From the NCBI GenBank assembly GCA_019634925.1, contig JAHCAL010000003.1:62001-126000 (forward strand): DNA of 64,000 bases. The letters are read 5' to 3'. Each line of letters starts with the position of its first letter. The first letter of the stretch is position 1. This document shows, in pieces, positions 45,287 through 55,400 of this stretch. Under the pieces are notes generated by a model, which was given only the letters and a program-made list of their open reading frames with translations, had not been told where the DNA came from and did no database searches. Made by a program: the position numbers and the translations under genes. Origin of the DNA: Pseudomonadales bacterium. Its GTDB lineage: Bacteria > Pseudomonadota > Gammaproteobacteria > Pseudomonadales > Azotimanducaceae.

Positions 45287-45750
45287 TCACCTTCCGGGAG
45301 ATGCGGGAAGCCGATCTGTCCGCGGTGCTCGAAAACGAACTGCGCGCCTATGCCTATCCCTGGACGCTCGGCAATTTCCGCGACTGCCTCGCGGAGCGCA
45401 AGGACTGTCGGGTCGCGGAGCTCGAAGGCCGCATCATCGGTCACGGCGTCTCGAGCGTCGGCGCGGGCGAGGCGCACATCCTCAACGTATGCATCAGTCG
45501 CGACCGGCAGGGCCACGGGTTCGGGCGCGCGCTCCTCGCCCACCTGCTGGACCGCGCGCGCCTGCTCGGTGCGGAACTGGTGTTTCTGGAGGTGCGGGTC
45601 TCGAACCGGGTCGCGGTCGAACTCTACGAATCGGCCGGGTTCAATGCGATCGGCGTACGCCATAACTACTATCCGGCCGCGTTCGGCCACGAGGATGCCC
45701 AGGTGATGGCGCTGGACCTGCGCAGCGAGCTGGTGCACGGCAAGGTATAA
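45283..45750 (+). CDS. rimI: Ribosomal protein S18 alanine N-acetyltransferase
   Basis: This is a 155-residue GNAT-fold enzyme. The acetyl-CoA motif is RDRQGHGFGRALL; LEVRVSNRVAVELYESAGFNAIGVRHNYYP is the RimI signature. It acetylates the N-terminus of S18. Overlap with the upstream HolD-like gene implies coupling. The usual partner tsaB is not here. Confidence 0.94.
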   Translation: MITFREMREADLSAVLENELRAYAYPWTLGNFRDCLAERKDCRVAELEGRIIGHGVSSVGAGEAHILNVCISRDRQGHGFGRALLAHLLDRARLLGAELVFLEVRVSNRVAVELYESAGFNAIGVRHNYYPAAFGHEDAQVMALDLRSELVHGKV

Positions 45751-45751
45751 T
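45746..45751 (+). promoter_or_regulatory. Possible -10 element for prfC
   Basis: A consensus TATAAT overlaps the rimI stop codon, 26 bases before the prfC ATG. No good -35 is visible, so activity is uncertain. Confidence 0.35.
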
Positions 45752-45777
45752 CCGGCCCTTTTCTCCAGACCCGGCAA

Positions 45778-47355
<1,578 letters not shown>

Positions 47356-47440
47356 TGCCGCGGATTGTCCGGCGCGGACCCCACGCGCGCCGGGCCTGTA
47401 CTAGACTGGTGACTGTCAATCCGGCACCGCGGGGAACGGC

Positions 47441-47833
47441 ATGCCATCCGCTACAGGAACTTCGCACAGCCCCAGCGTGCTGGTGGTCGACGACGACCCG
47501 GGCATCCGCGAACTGGTACGCGCGATGCTCTCGATCGAGGGCTTCGACGTGCGTCTTGCCGCGAGCGGGGACGCCGCGCTCGACGCACTCGCCGACGGGG
47601 ACTTCGACCTGGTGATCACCGATCTGCTGATGCCGGGTCGCTCGGGCTTCGAGGCGATTTCCGAGCTGCGCGCGCACGACCGGGCGCTGCCGATCCTCGC
47701 CATCTCCGGCGGCGGGCGCATCGGCGTGCAGGAATGCCTGCACACGGCCCGCTGCGTCGGCGCCACCGCCACGCTCGCCAAGCCGTTCGGTCAGCGGGAA
47801 CTCCTCGCCCAGGTTCACGGGCTGCTGGGCTGA
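47441..47833 (+). CDS. Stand-alone response regulator receiver protein
   Basis: The protein has 130 residues and consists of a CheY-like domain only. The acidic pair is in LVVDDDPG, the phospho-Asp in LVITDLLMPGRSG, Ser in AISGGG in place of the usual Thr/Ser position, and Lys in LAKPFG. There is no output domain, so it must act by protein contact. No histidine kinase is adjacent. The SirB1-like gene starts 4 bases later and is likely co-transcribed. Confidence 0.9.
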   Translation: MPSATGTSHSPSVLVVDDDPGIRELVRAMLSIEGFDVRLAASGDAALDALADGDFDLVITDLLMPGRSGFEAISELRAHDRALPILAISGGGRIGVQECLHTARCVGATATLAKPFGQRELLAQVHGLLG

Positions 47834-47837
47834 CGTG

Positions 47838-48635
47838 ATGGATGCCGTGCTGCGGGAGGACTTCGCCCGCTTCGGCCGGGACCCCGGCGCCGTTGAACTG
47901 ACCGGTGCGATCCTGGTCGCGCGCTTCATCGAAGCCGGGCTCGATGCCCGAGCGCTCGAGGATGCGGTGCAGGCGCTCGCGGTCCGCTGCCGCGCGCCGA
48001 CCCCCTGGAGCGCCATGCGTGGCGCCGGATTCAGCGGCAATGCGGAAGACTACGGCGCGCTCGACAACAGCCATATCGGCCGTGTGCTCGCCTCGGGCAG
48101 GGGCATTCCGATCACGCTCGGCGTACTGCTGATCGAGGTTGCCCGCAGCGCCGGTCGCAGTGCGTTCGGGATCGGGTTTCCCGCGCATTTCCTGGTGCAG
48201 GTCGACGACGACCTGGTGGATCCGTTCCGGCTGGAGCCGGTCACCCGCGCGCAGTGCCGCGGCTGGCTGCCCCCGGCAGCACGCGCGCAGTCGGATGAGC
48301 AACTGTTCGCACCGGCATCCGCACACCTGGTGACGCTGCGCATGCTGAACAACGTCAAGGGTGTCCTGGCCGGCCGGGGCGATTGGGTCCAGGCGCTGGA
48401 AGCCGTCGACCTGCAGTGTGCGCTCGCGCCGGCGCAACCGCACTTCGAGGTCGAGCGCGGCGAGTTGTGGCTGCGCCTTGGCAGCGTGGGCAGTGCGCGG
48501 CGCGCGTTCGAGCGCGCACTCGCGCTCGCGACCGATCCGGGCAGCGCCGAACCTCATGCTGCGGATGCGACCGTGGTGGCCGCGATCCGCGCGCGGCTGG
48601 CCGGGCTGCGCGGGGCGAACGACGTCCTCCATTGA
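47838..48635 (+). CDS. SirB1/YchA family protein (transglutaminase-like plus TPR-like)
   Basis: The protein has 265 residues. The SirB1 core ...ASGRGIPITLGVLLIEVARSAGRSAFGIGFPAHFLVQVDDDLVDPF is unmistakable; a C-terminal TPR-like region (GDWVQALEAVDLQCALAPAQPHFEVERGELWLRLG) follows. The family has a transglutaminase-like fold, but a catalytic Cys is not evident and the biochemical function is unknown. The start is the ATG at 47838 or the GTG at 47835. Confidence 0.9.
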   Translation: MDAVLREDFARFGRDPGAVELTGAILVARFIEAGLDARALEDAVQALAVRCRAPTPWSAMRGAGFSGNAEDYGALDNSHIGRVLASGRGIPITLGVLLIEVARSAGRSAFGIGFPAHFLVQVDDDLVDPFRLEPVTRAQCRGWLPPAARAQSDEQLFAPASAHLVTLRMLNNVKGVLAGRGDWVQALEAVDLQCALAPAQPHFEVERGELWLRLGSVGSARRAFERALALATDPGSAEPHAADATVVAAIRARLAGLRGANDVLH

Positions 48636-48668
48636 ATTGACGCGCGTCGGTACGCGCCGCGGGCGCGA

Positions 48669-50525
48669 TCAGTCGGTCATGTCGGGGAACGGATTGTCCA
48701 TTCGCGTGACCACGGGCTGGCCGAAGCCCGGTATGCGGATCGCGTCGCGATCGATCTCGAGATCCGGGCCATCGACCACTCCCTCGCCGAACCGGTAGAT
48801 CGACGGCATGGTCGCGCGCTGCATGGCGGTGTCGTACGCGGCCGCGGCGGCAGTGACCGTCTCGTTGCGGCGTGCGTGCGCGAGCATGGCCTGGCGGCCC
48901 CAGCGGCGCTCCAGCATGCGGCGCGTGCGTTCCGGCGACAGGAATAGTCCGGTTGCATTGTTGCCGCCGAACCCCTTCGAGTTGATGAGCGCGGCCTGGC
49001 GCTGTTCCGGCGCCAGTTCGAGATGCTGCATCGGGAACAGCAGATGGTCGCGATGGATGTCGTCCGCCAGGTGATCGATGGTCGTGATACCCGGCAGCCA
49101 GCCGTGCGTGAACGTCCCGAGCACCGCCGCCAGCTGGTCGCCGCCGGCAGGCGCCATGGAGTGGCCGACGTAGGCCTTGACCGCACCGACCGGCCAATGC
49201 GCGATGCCGTTTACACGCGCAAGCTCGCTCAGGATGTGCGATTCGGTGACGCGGTTCTGCGGCGTGCCGGTGCCGTGCGCCTGGATGTGCGAACCGCGCG
49301 CGAGACCCTGCTCGCCGAGGATCGCACGCGCGAGGCCCATGGCTTTGGCCATGGAGAGATAGTTGCCGATCCCGGGTCCCGGGATCGATTTCTTGAAGCC
49401 GTCCGCGTTGACGAATACGTCCGGCACGGACCCGAGGATGCGGGCGCCGAGTTCGACCGCCAGTTCGTCGTCCATCAGCACGGCATAGACCGCGCCTTCC
49501 GCGACCGTGAAGCCGCAGTTGTCCGAGAACGGGCGGCAGGCGCGGCGGTAGTCCGGGTGGTCGGTGCGGCCGTCGAGCGCCATCAGCGCCTCGTCCTCGG
49601 CCAGTGCACCCATCACCCGGTAGCCCTCGATCACCTCCGGCACGATGGGCGCTTCGGCATTGCCGACCATCACGATGCGGCGGCGTCCGGACTGGATGTC
49701 CGCCACGCCCTGCCGCACGGCATAGAGGAAGGTCGCGCACGCGCCGATGATGCCGGCCGTGCCGCCGACCGAACCGAGCACGTAGGCATTCACGAAGTCG
49801 CCGGGCATCTCCGAGAGGCCGAGCGGTACGTTCTTGGCGGTGACCCGTCGGCCGAGCAGCGTGTTCTGGAACAGCCCGCCGTAGCCTTCGTTGTCGAGCT
49901 GGCCCATGGCGCTGCCGGAATACACGGCGAATTCGTCGGGTGCGACGCGTTGTTTCAGGATTTCGAGGTCGATGCCGGTCGAACGCAGCGCATCGGAGGC
50001 GCCGAACACCGTCAGCTGCAGGGCGCGCGGATGGCTGCGCGACTGGTACAGCGCACCCGGATCGAAGCCGGTGGGTACCTGGCCCGCGCAGCTGACGCGT
50101 GATGTCTGGCGGTCCGGGAACAGGACCTGGGTGCCTTCGGTCGCGGTGATGCGGACGGTACGTTCGTCCACGTCCGCGATTTGCCAGTGCGGCGGCAGGT
50201 GATCGGGCAGATGGCGGCGCGCGAGCGTGAACGCGAGCGGGTTGTCGCCGTCGGGCTTGAGCAGCGCCGCGGTGTGACAGAGCACGTCGTCGAGGTCGAA
50301 GTGTTCGATGCGGCGAACCAGCGTGTGCGCGTCGATGTATGCGCGCAGGGTCGGGTCCGCGGAACTGCCCTCGAGGTTCATCAGCGCGGCGAGGCTCTGG
50401 TAGGTCTCGGCGCGCGCGGCTTCGCCGAGCGCTTCGATGACGAGCCGGCGATAGGCGTGGTCGAAGGAGACACGGCCGGCGGCGTTGATGCCGCCCAGGC
50501 CGACGATGACCGGCAATCTAGTCAA
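48669..50525 (-). CDS. fabY: Beta-ketoacyl-ACP synthase, FabY type
   Basis: The protein has 618 residues, much longer than FabB/FabF (about 410) because of an N-terminal extension of about 200 residues. That architecture, and the sequence (VIVGLGGINAAGR...), fit Pseudomonas FabY. The triad is Cys in IGACATFLYA (about residue 262), His in QAHGTGTPQN and His in KAYVGHSMAPAGG. FabY starts fatty-acid synthesis by condensing acetyl-CoA with malonyl-ACP. The start is a TTG with GGGAG upstream. No FabH is seen in this window. It lies in a block with a thiolase and a fused carboxylase. Confidence 0.88.
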   Translation of the reverse strand: MTRLPVIVGLGGINAAGRVSFDHAYRRLVIEALGEAARAETYQSLAALMNLEGSSADPTLRAYIDAHTLVRRIEHFDLDDVLCHTAALLKPDGDNPLAFTLARRHLPDHLPPHWQIADVDERTVRITATEGTQVLFPDRQTSRVSCAGQVPTGFDPGALYQSRSHPRALQLTVFGASDALRSTGIDLEILKQRVAPDEFAVYSGSAMGQLDNEGYGGLFQNTLLGRRVTAKNVPLGLSEMPGDFVNAYVLGSVGGTAGIIGACATFLYAVRQGVADIQSGRRRIVMVGNAEAPIVPEVIEGYRVMGALAEDEALMALDGRTDHPDYRRACRPFSDNCGFTVAEGAVYAVLMDDELAVELGARILGSVPDVFVNADGFKKSIPGPGIGNYLSMAKAMGLARAILGEQGLARGSHIQAHGTGTPQNRVTESHILSELARVNGIAHWPVGAVKAYVGHSMAPAGGDQLAAVLGTFTHGWLPGITTIDHLADDIHRDHLLFPMQHLELAPEQRQAALINSKGFGGNNATGLFLSPERTRRMLERRWGRQAMLAHARRNETVTAAAAAYDTAMQRATMPSIYRFGEGVVDGPDLEIDRDAIRIPGFGQPVVTRMDNPFPDMTD

Positions 50526-50642
50526 GGACCGAGTTCTCCCGAGCGCATTCAGGGGCGGGATTGTAGGCGCTGGTCGGCTCGAATTCCACGCGCGGCGGGA
50601 CGCTCCCGGGCACCCGCGCCCGGCAGCGTCGACGTGCCCGGA

Positions 50643-51803
50643 TCAGGGCCGTTCGAGCGCGACGGCGGTGGCCTCGCCACCGCCGATGCACAGCGCGGCA
50701 ATGCCGCGGCGCGCGCCGCGCTGCTGCATGGCATGTGCGAGCGTGACCACGAGCCGGCTGCCGGTCGATCCGATCGGATGGCCCTGTGCGCACGCACCGC
50801 CGTATACGTTGACACGTGCCGGGTCGAGGCCGAGTTCCTGGATCGCGAGCATCGTGACCATGGCGAAGGCTTCGTTGATCTCGAACAGTTCCACGCTGTC
50901 CAGTTGCCAGTCGAGCCGCGTCAGCAGTTTCCTGATTGCATCCACCGGGGCGATGGTGAACTCGGCCGGGTGGCGCGCGTGGGTCGCGTGGCCGGCGATG
51001 CGCGCGAGCGGTTGCCGTCCGGCGAGCGCCGACTCGGAACAGATCACCAGGGCGGATGCGCCGTCGGAAATCGAGCTCGAGTTCGCGGCGGTGATGGTGC
51101 CGTCGGCGCGAAAGGCCGGGCGCAGCGTGGGAATCCGGTCGAGCTTTGCGCGGTGGGGCTGTTCGTCGTCGCGGACACGCTCGTCGGCGACCGCGATTTC
51201 CGCGATCTCGTGGGCCAGCGCGCCGCTGGCCATGGCCGCGCGCGCGCGCTCGACCGAGCGCACCGCGTAGGCGTCCATCGCGGCGCGCGAGAGCTGGAAG
51301 TCGTCCGCGGTGCGCTGGGCGAACGTGCCCATGGCGGCGCCCGTGTCGGCGTCCTCGAGGCCGTCGAGGAACATGCTGTCGTCGAGACGGCCGTGCCCCA
51401 TGCGCAGGCCGGCGCGTGCCTTGGCGACCAGGTAGGGCGCGTTGGTCATGCTCTCCATGCCGCCCGCCAGGACGACGTTCGCGCTGCCCGCGCGGATCAG
51501 GTCGTTCGCGAGCATCACGGCCTTCATGCCGGAGCCGCAGACCTTGTTCACGGTGGTCGCGCCGCAGGCATCCGGCAGACCGGCCTTGCGCATCGCCTGC
51601 CGTGCAGGCGCCTGTTTCAGGCCCGCGCCGATGACGTTGCCCATGATGACCTCGTCGACGCTTCCGGCATCGAGCCCGCTGCGGGCGAGCGCCGCGCCGA
51701 GCACGTGCGCGCCGAGTTCCGGTGCGGTAAAGCCGGCCAGGGCGCCCTGAAAGCTGCCGATCGGCGTGCGTGCGCCGGAGAGTACGAAGGCATGATCGGG
51801 CAT
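50643..51803 (-). CDS. Acetyl-CoA C-acyltransferase (thiolase)
   Basis: The protein has 386 residues. The acyl-accepting Cys is C89 (NKVCGSGMKA); NEAFA, the His in GGACAQGHPIGSTGSR and the second Cys in CIGGGEATA complete the thiolase active site. Sequence and length match the biosynthetic/degradative acetoacetyl-CoA thiolase group. It either condenses two acetyl-CoA or cleaves 3-ketoacyl-CoA. It lies 46 bases after the moaB-like gene on the same strand. Confidence 0.94.
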   Translation of the reverse strand: MPDHAFVLSGARTPIGSFQGALAGFTAPELGAHVLGAALARSGLDAGSVDEVIMGNVIGAGLKQAPARQAMRKAGLPDACGATTVNKVCGSGMKAVMLANDLIRAGSANVVLAGGMESMTNAPYLVAKARAGLRMGHGRLDDSMFLDGLEDADTGAAMGTFAQRTADDFQLSRAAMDAYAVRSVERARAAMASGALAHEIAEIAVADERVRDDEQPHRAKLDRIPTLRPAFRADGTITAANSSSISDGASALVICSESALAGRQPLARIAGHATHARHPAEFTIAPVDAIRKLLTRLDWQLDSVELFEINEAFAMVTMLAIQELGLDPARVNVYGGACAQGHPIGSTGSRLVVTLAHAMQQRGARRGIAALCIGGGEATAVALERP

Positions 51804-51849
51804 CGGATAGGTCCTCCCCAGGGGTGACGATTTGCGGAAGCGGTCCGGC

Positions 51850-52353
51850 TCAGCGCTCCCTGAGCCGGGGCAGCAGTTCGACGAAGTTGCAGGGCCGGAA
51901 ATTCACGTCCAGCTGCTGGCGCAGGATCTTCTCCCAACCGGTCCGGACGGCGTTGCCGGAGCCGGGCAGGGCGAAGATCAGCGTTGCATTGGCGAGTCCG
52001 CCGACTGCGCGCGACTGGATGGTCGACGGGCCGATCTCGTCGTAGGAGACCTGCCGGAACAGTTCGCCGAAGCCGAGGATGGTCTTGTCGAACAGCGGCA
52101 GCAGTGCTTCCGGCGTGCTGTCGCGCCCGGTGAAGCCGGTGCCGCCGGTACTCAGGATGACGTCGACGGTGGGGTCCGCGATCCAGCGCGAGACCACGGC
52201 GCGAATCGCGTAGACGTCGTCGCGCACCAGGGCACGGTCCGCGAGCCGGTGGCCGTCGCCGGTGAGGAGCGCGACCAGCAGATCGCCGGACGTATCATTG
52301 TCCGAGTTGCGGGTGTCGGAAACCGTTAGTACGGCACAGCTGAGCGAGGTCAT
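51850..52353 (-). CDS. moaB: Molybdopterin adenylyltransferase-type protein MoaB
   Basis: The protein has 167 residues. The MoaB/MogA fold has [26 protein letters not shown] and a late ALPGSGNAV. It acts in molybdenum cofactor synthesis (adenylation or MPT binding). GGAGG 8 bases before the ATG at 52353 fixes the start over a GTG 15 bases earlier. No other moa gene is nearby. Confidence 0.93.
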   Translation of the reverse strand: MTSLSCAVLTVSDTRNSDNDTSGDLLVALLTGDGHRLADRALVRDDVYAIRAVVSRWIADPTVDVILSTGGTGFTGRDSTPEALLPLFDKTILGFGELFRQVSYDEIGPSTIQSRAVGGLANATLIFALPGSGNAVRTGWEKILRQQLDVNFRPCNFVELLPRLRER

Positions 52354-52498
52354 GCCAGGCGCCTCCACGCGCGCGGAACGGATTGACTTTCTTCAATGAA
52401 ATCTGTCACTTACGATCGCCCGCCGGGGCATCTGGTTTGCGTATCGGGGGTCAAGTGGCTAGAGTAGCCGGCAATCTTACACCGAGTCCCCCCGACCC

Positions 52499-55400
52499 GT
52501 GGAAAAACAGCTCATCGAGGGCGATCGGCTATACCTCATAGCCGAAAATCTCGCCAAGGACTTCTCGCTCTTCCCGGCCAGCGTCAGCGCCGGGCCGTTG
52601 CCCGGGTTGCTCCCGCACCGGGAGATCCTGCGCGAGAAGGAGCGTCTGTCGAGACTCGACGTCGACTCGTACATCGAAGCCGTAGTCGCTCGGGCCGAGG
52701 ATCCGGGCCGTACGCCGGCGCCGGACGTGATCCGCCAGCTCGGCCGGGTCCTCGAGGAACAGGCGGATGGACCGTTCTACGCCGCCACCGTCGAAATGGA
52801 TTTCGCCGGTGAACGCCGCTCGGTCGGATTCGTGGCCCAGAACCGTGCCGTGCGCAACGGCGTATGGGGTCCGCAGCACCACCTCGCGGCAGCGCGCCGC
52901 GCGAGCATGTATTCGCAGCGGGCGCTGCCGATCGTCACCCTCATGGATACCCCTGGCGCGGATGCCGAGGAACAGGCGAACCGTGACAACCAGGCGCACA
53001 GCATCTCGCGCCTGATCGCGGAGATGAGCAACGTCGACGTGCCGAACGTCGGCATCGTATTCGGGCTGGGCTATTCCGGCGGCGCCATTCCGCTCGCGGC
53101 CAGCAACATGATTCTCTCGGTGCGCGACGGGGTGTTCAGCACCATCCAGCCGAAGGGACTGGCCAACATCGCGCGCCGGCTGAATCTCTCGTGGCAGGAG
53201 TGTGCCAAGTACGTCGGCCTCTCGCCGTTCGAGCTCTATGCGCAGGGCAATATCGACGGTGTGATCGACTATGCGCCCGGCGAGACCGGCGAAAAGCTCG
53301 ATAATCTCAGGCTCGCCATCGTGCACGGGCTGATGCGGGTCGAGAGCCGCGCGAAGGAGTTCGTTGCCGAAAATCCCTATATCTTCGAGCACTACCGCCA
53401 GAGCGTACGCCGCTTCCTGAATCCTTCCGAGCAGCTGAAGGTCATGCAGGCGAACGCCTCCATGAAGCTCTCGCGCAATCCGACCGAATACCTGAGCGTC
53501 TTCGGCGTCACGTTCCGCTACCTGCGCTACCTCAAGGTCCGCCAGCGCATCAAGGCGACCTCGACGTCGCAGTACGGCCGGCTCGCCGAGCAGGAGCTGC
53601 CGCAAGGGCAGCTCGCCGCGCGCGCCGAACTCGAGCGCCGCCAGACGTTCCTGCGCTGGATCCAGGACCCGGACCGCATGGTCTACGACGACCAGCTCTC
53701 CAAGGCGTGGAAGAACTACCACGAGAAGAAGCTGTCGGTGCACGACGAGCGCGGCCGCATCGCGCAGCTCCTGTTCGGCGAGCCGCGCAAGAACTACGAG
53801 GACGCGCGGCTCTTGCTGCTCTCCAGCGTCGGCGTGTTCCTGTACAACCGGTGGAAGGCCGACGCGGTCGGCAACCTGCGCGCGTTGAAGGAACTCCTGC
53901 TGCGCCACGAGGACATCCGGCAGATCCTGCGCGTCGAGGACCTCGACAATCCCAAGGCGCTGGCCTACGCGCTCGGCGGCGACGCGCGCCTGCTGCCGTT
54001 CCTGCGCGAATGCTTCAGCCACGAGGGCAAGAAGCTGCTCGGGCGCAGCGGAATCGACGAGAAATCGGACCTGTACCTGCTGACCCAGCTCACCACCGAA
54101 CTGAATCTGGTCATCACGGGCGGCGCGCTCGCCCCCAGGCTCGGCGAAGACCTGGGACCGCTGAGTCGTGCGCTGGTCGCCGCGGGTGCTTCCGACATGG
54201 CGGTCAACCGGGCGATCCTGCACGAACGCTTCGCGGCAAACATCGCCGCAGCCAGCAGTCTCGCCAAACCGGTACCGTTCAGCGAAATGACCGTACTCGA
54301 CGTGCTGACCGCGGAGGACCTGCGCGCCGACTTCGTGATCGAGTGCGAGAACCTGCTCCTGTTCGATTCGATCTACGACCAGATCATCGCGAATCTCGAT
54401 TCCATCGCCGAAGAGGCGCAGTCGCGGCAGGCCCTCTCGCGCGGGTCGCTCGCACAGTTGCTCGATACGACCGTCAACCTGGCCTCGCGCGGGGTCACCG
54501 CAGGCTCGATGCCGCTCGGCATCGACCAGGCCGAGTTCGGCCGCCGGCTGCGCAAGCAGTTCAACGACTGGTATCTGCGGATCATCCGCATGTCCAAAGG
54601 CACGGACTTCTTCCGTGCCGTCGAGGAGTGGAAGAAGGTCACGTTCCCGCACCTCTCGGACACGCTGTTCGTGGTGGTCACGCACCTGTTCGAAGGGCTG
54701 CTGTACTCCTACATCCAGTCCGAGCGCGACGGCAAGTCGTACAACGGCCGGATCGCCCCGAAGAACATCGGCCGCAAGAAGGACTTCTGGAACCGCCTCA
54801 ACATCGCGTATCGCGATCTGCAGATCCAGAACGTACTGCGCAAGTTCAAGAACCAGGGTTCGGTCGGTTACCGGCGTTTCATCGAGACCTTCTTCACCGG
54901 CTTCGAGGAAAAATACTCCGACCTGCTGAGTTCCGATCCCTGTTCGTTCCCGGGTTTCCGGCCGGCGATCGAGGATGCGCTCAAGCGCAACGTGCCGCCG
55001 TGCGGCATCGTCACCGGCATCGGCGAGTTCCGCGGCGCGCGCGGCAACGTGCGGGTGGGTGCGGTGATCTCCAACGTCGAATTCCAGGCCGGCTCGTTTG
55101 ACATGGCCAGCGCCGAGAAATTCTGCCGGCTGCTGGTCGAATGCGCCGACCAGCATCTGCCGGTCGTGTGTTTCATCTCGTCCGGCGGCATGCAGACCAA
55201 GGAAGGCGCCGGGGCGCTGTTCTCGATGGCCGCGGTCAATGACCGGATCACGCGGTTCGTGCGCGATCATGACCTGCCGGTGGTCGTGTTCGGGTACGGT
55301 GACTGCACCGGCGGCGCGCAGGCGAGCTTCGTCACCCATCCGCTGGTCCAGACCTATTATTTTTCCGGCACCAGCATGCCGTTCGCCGGCCAGATCGTGG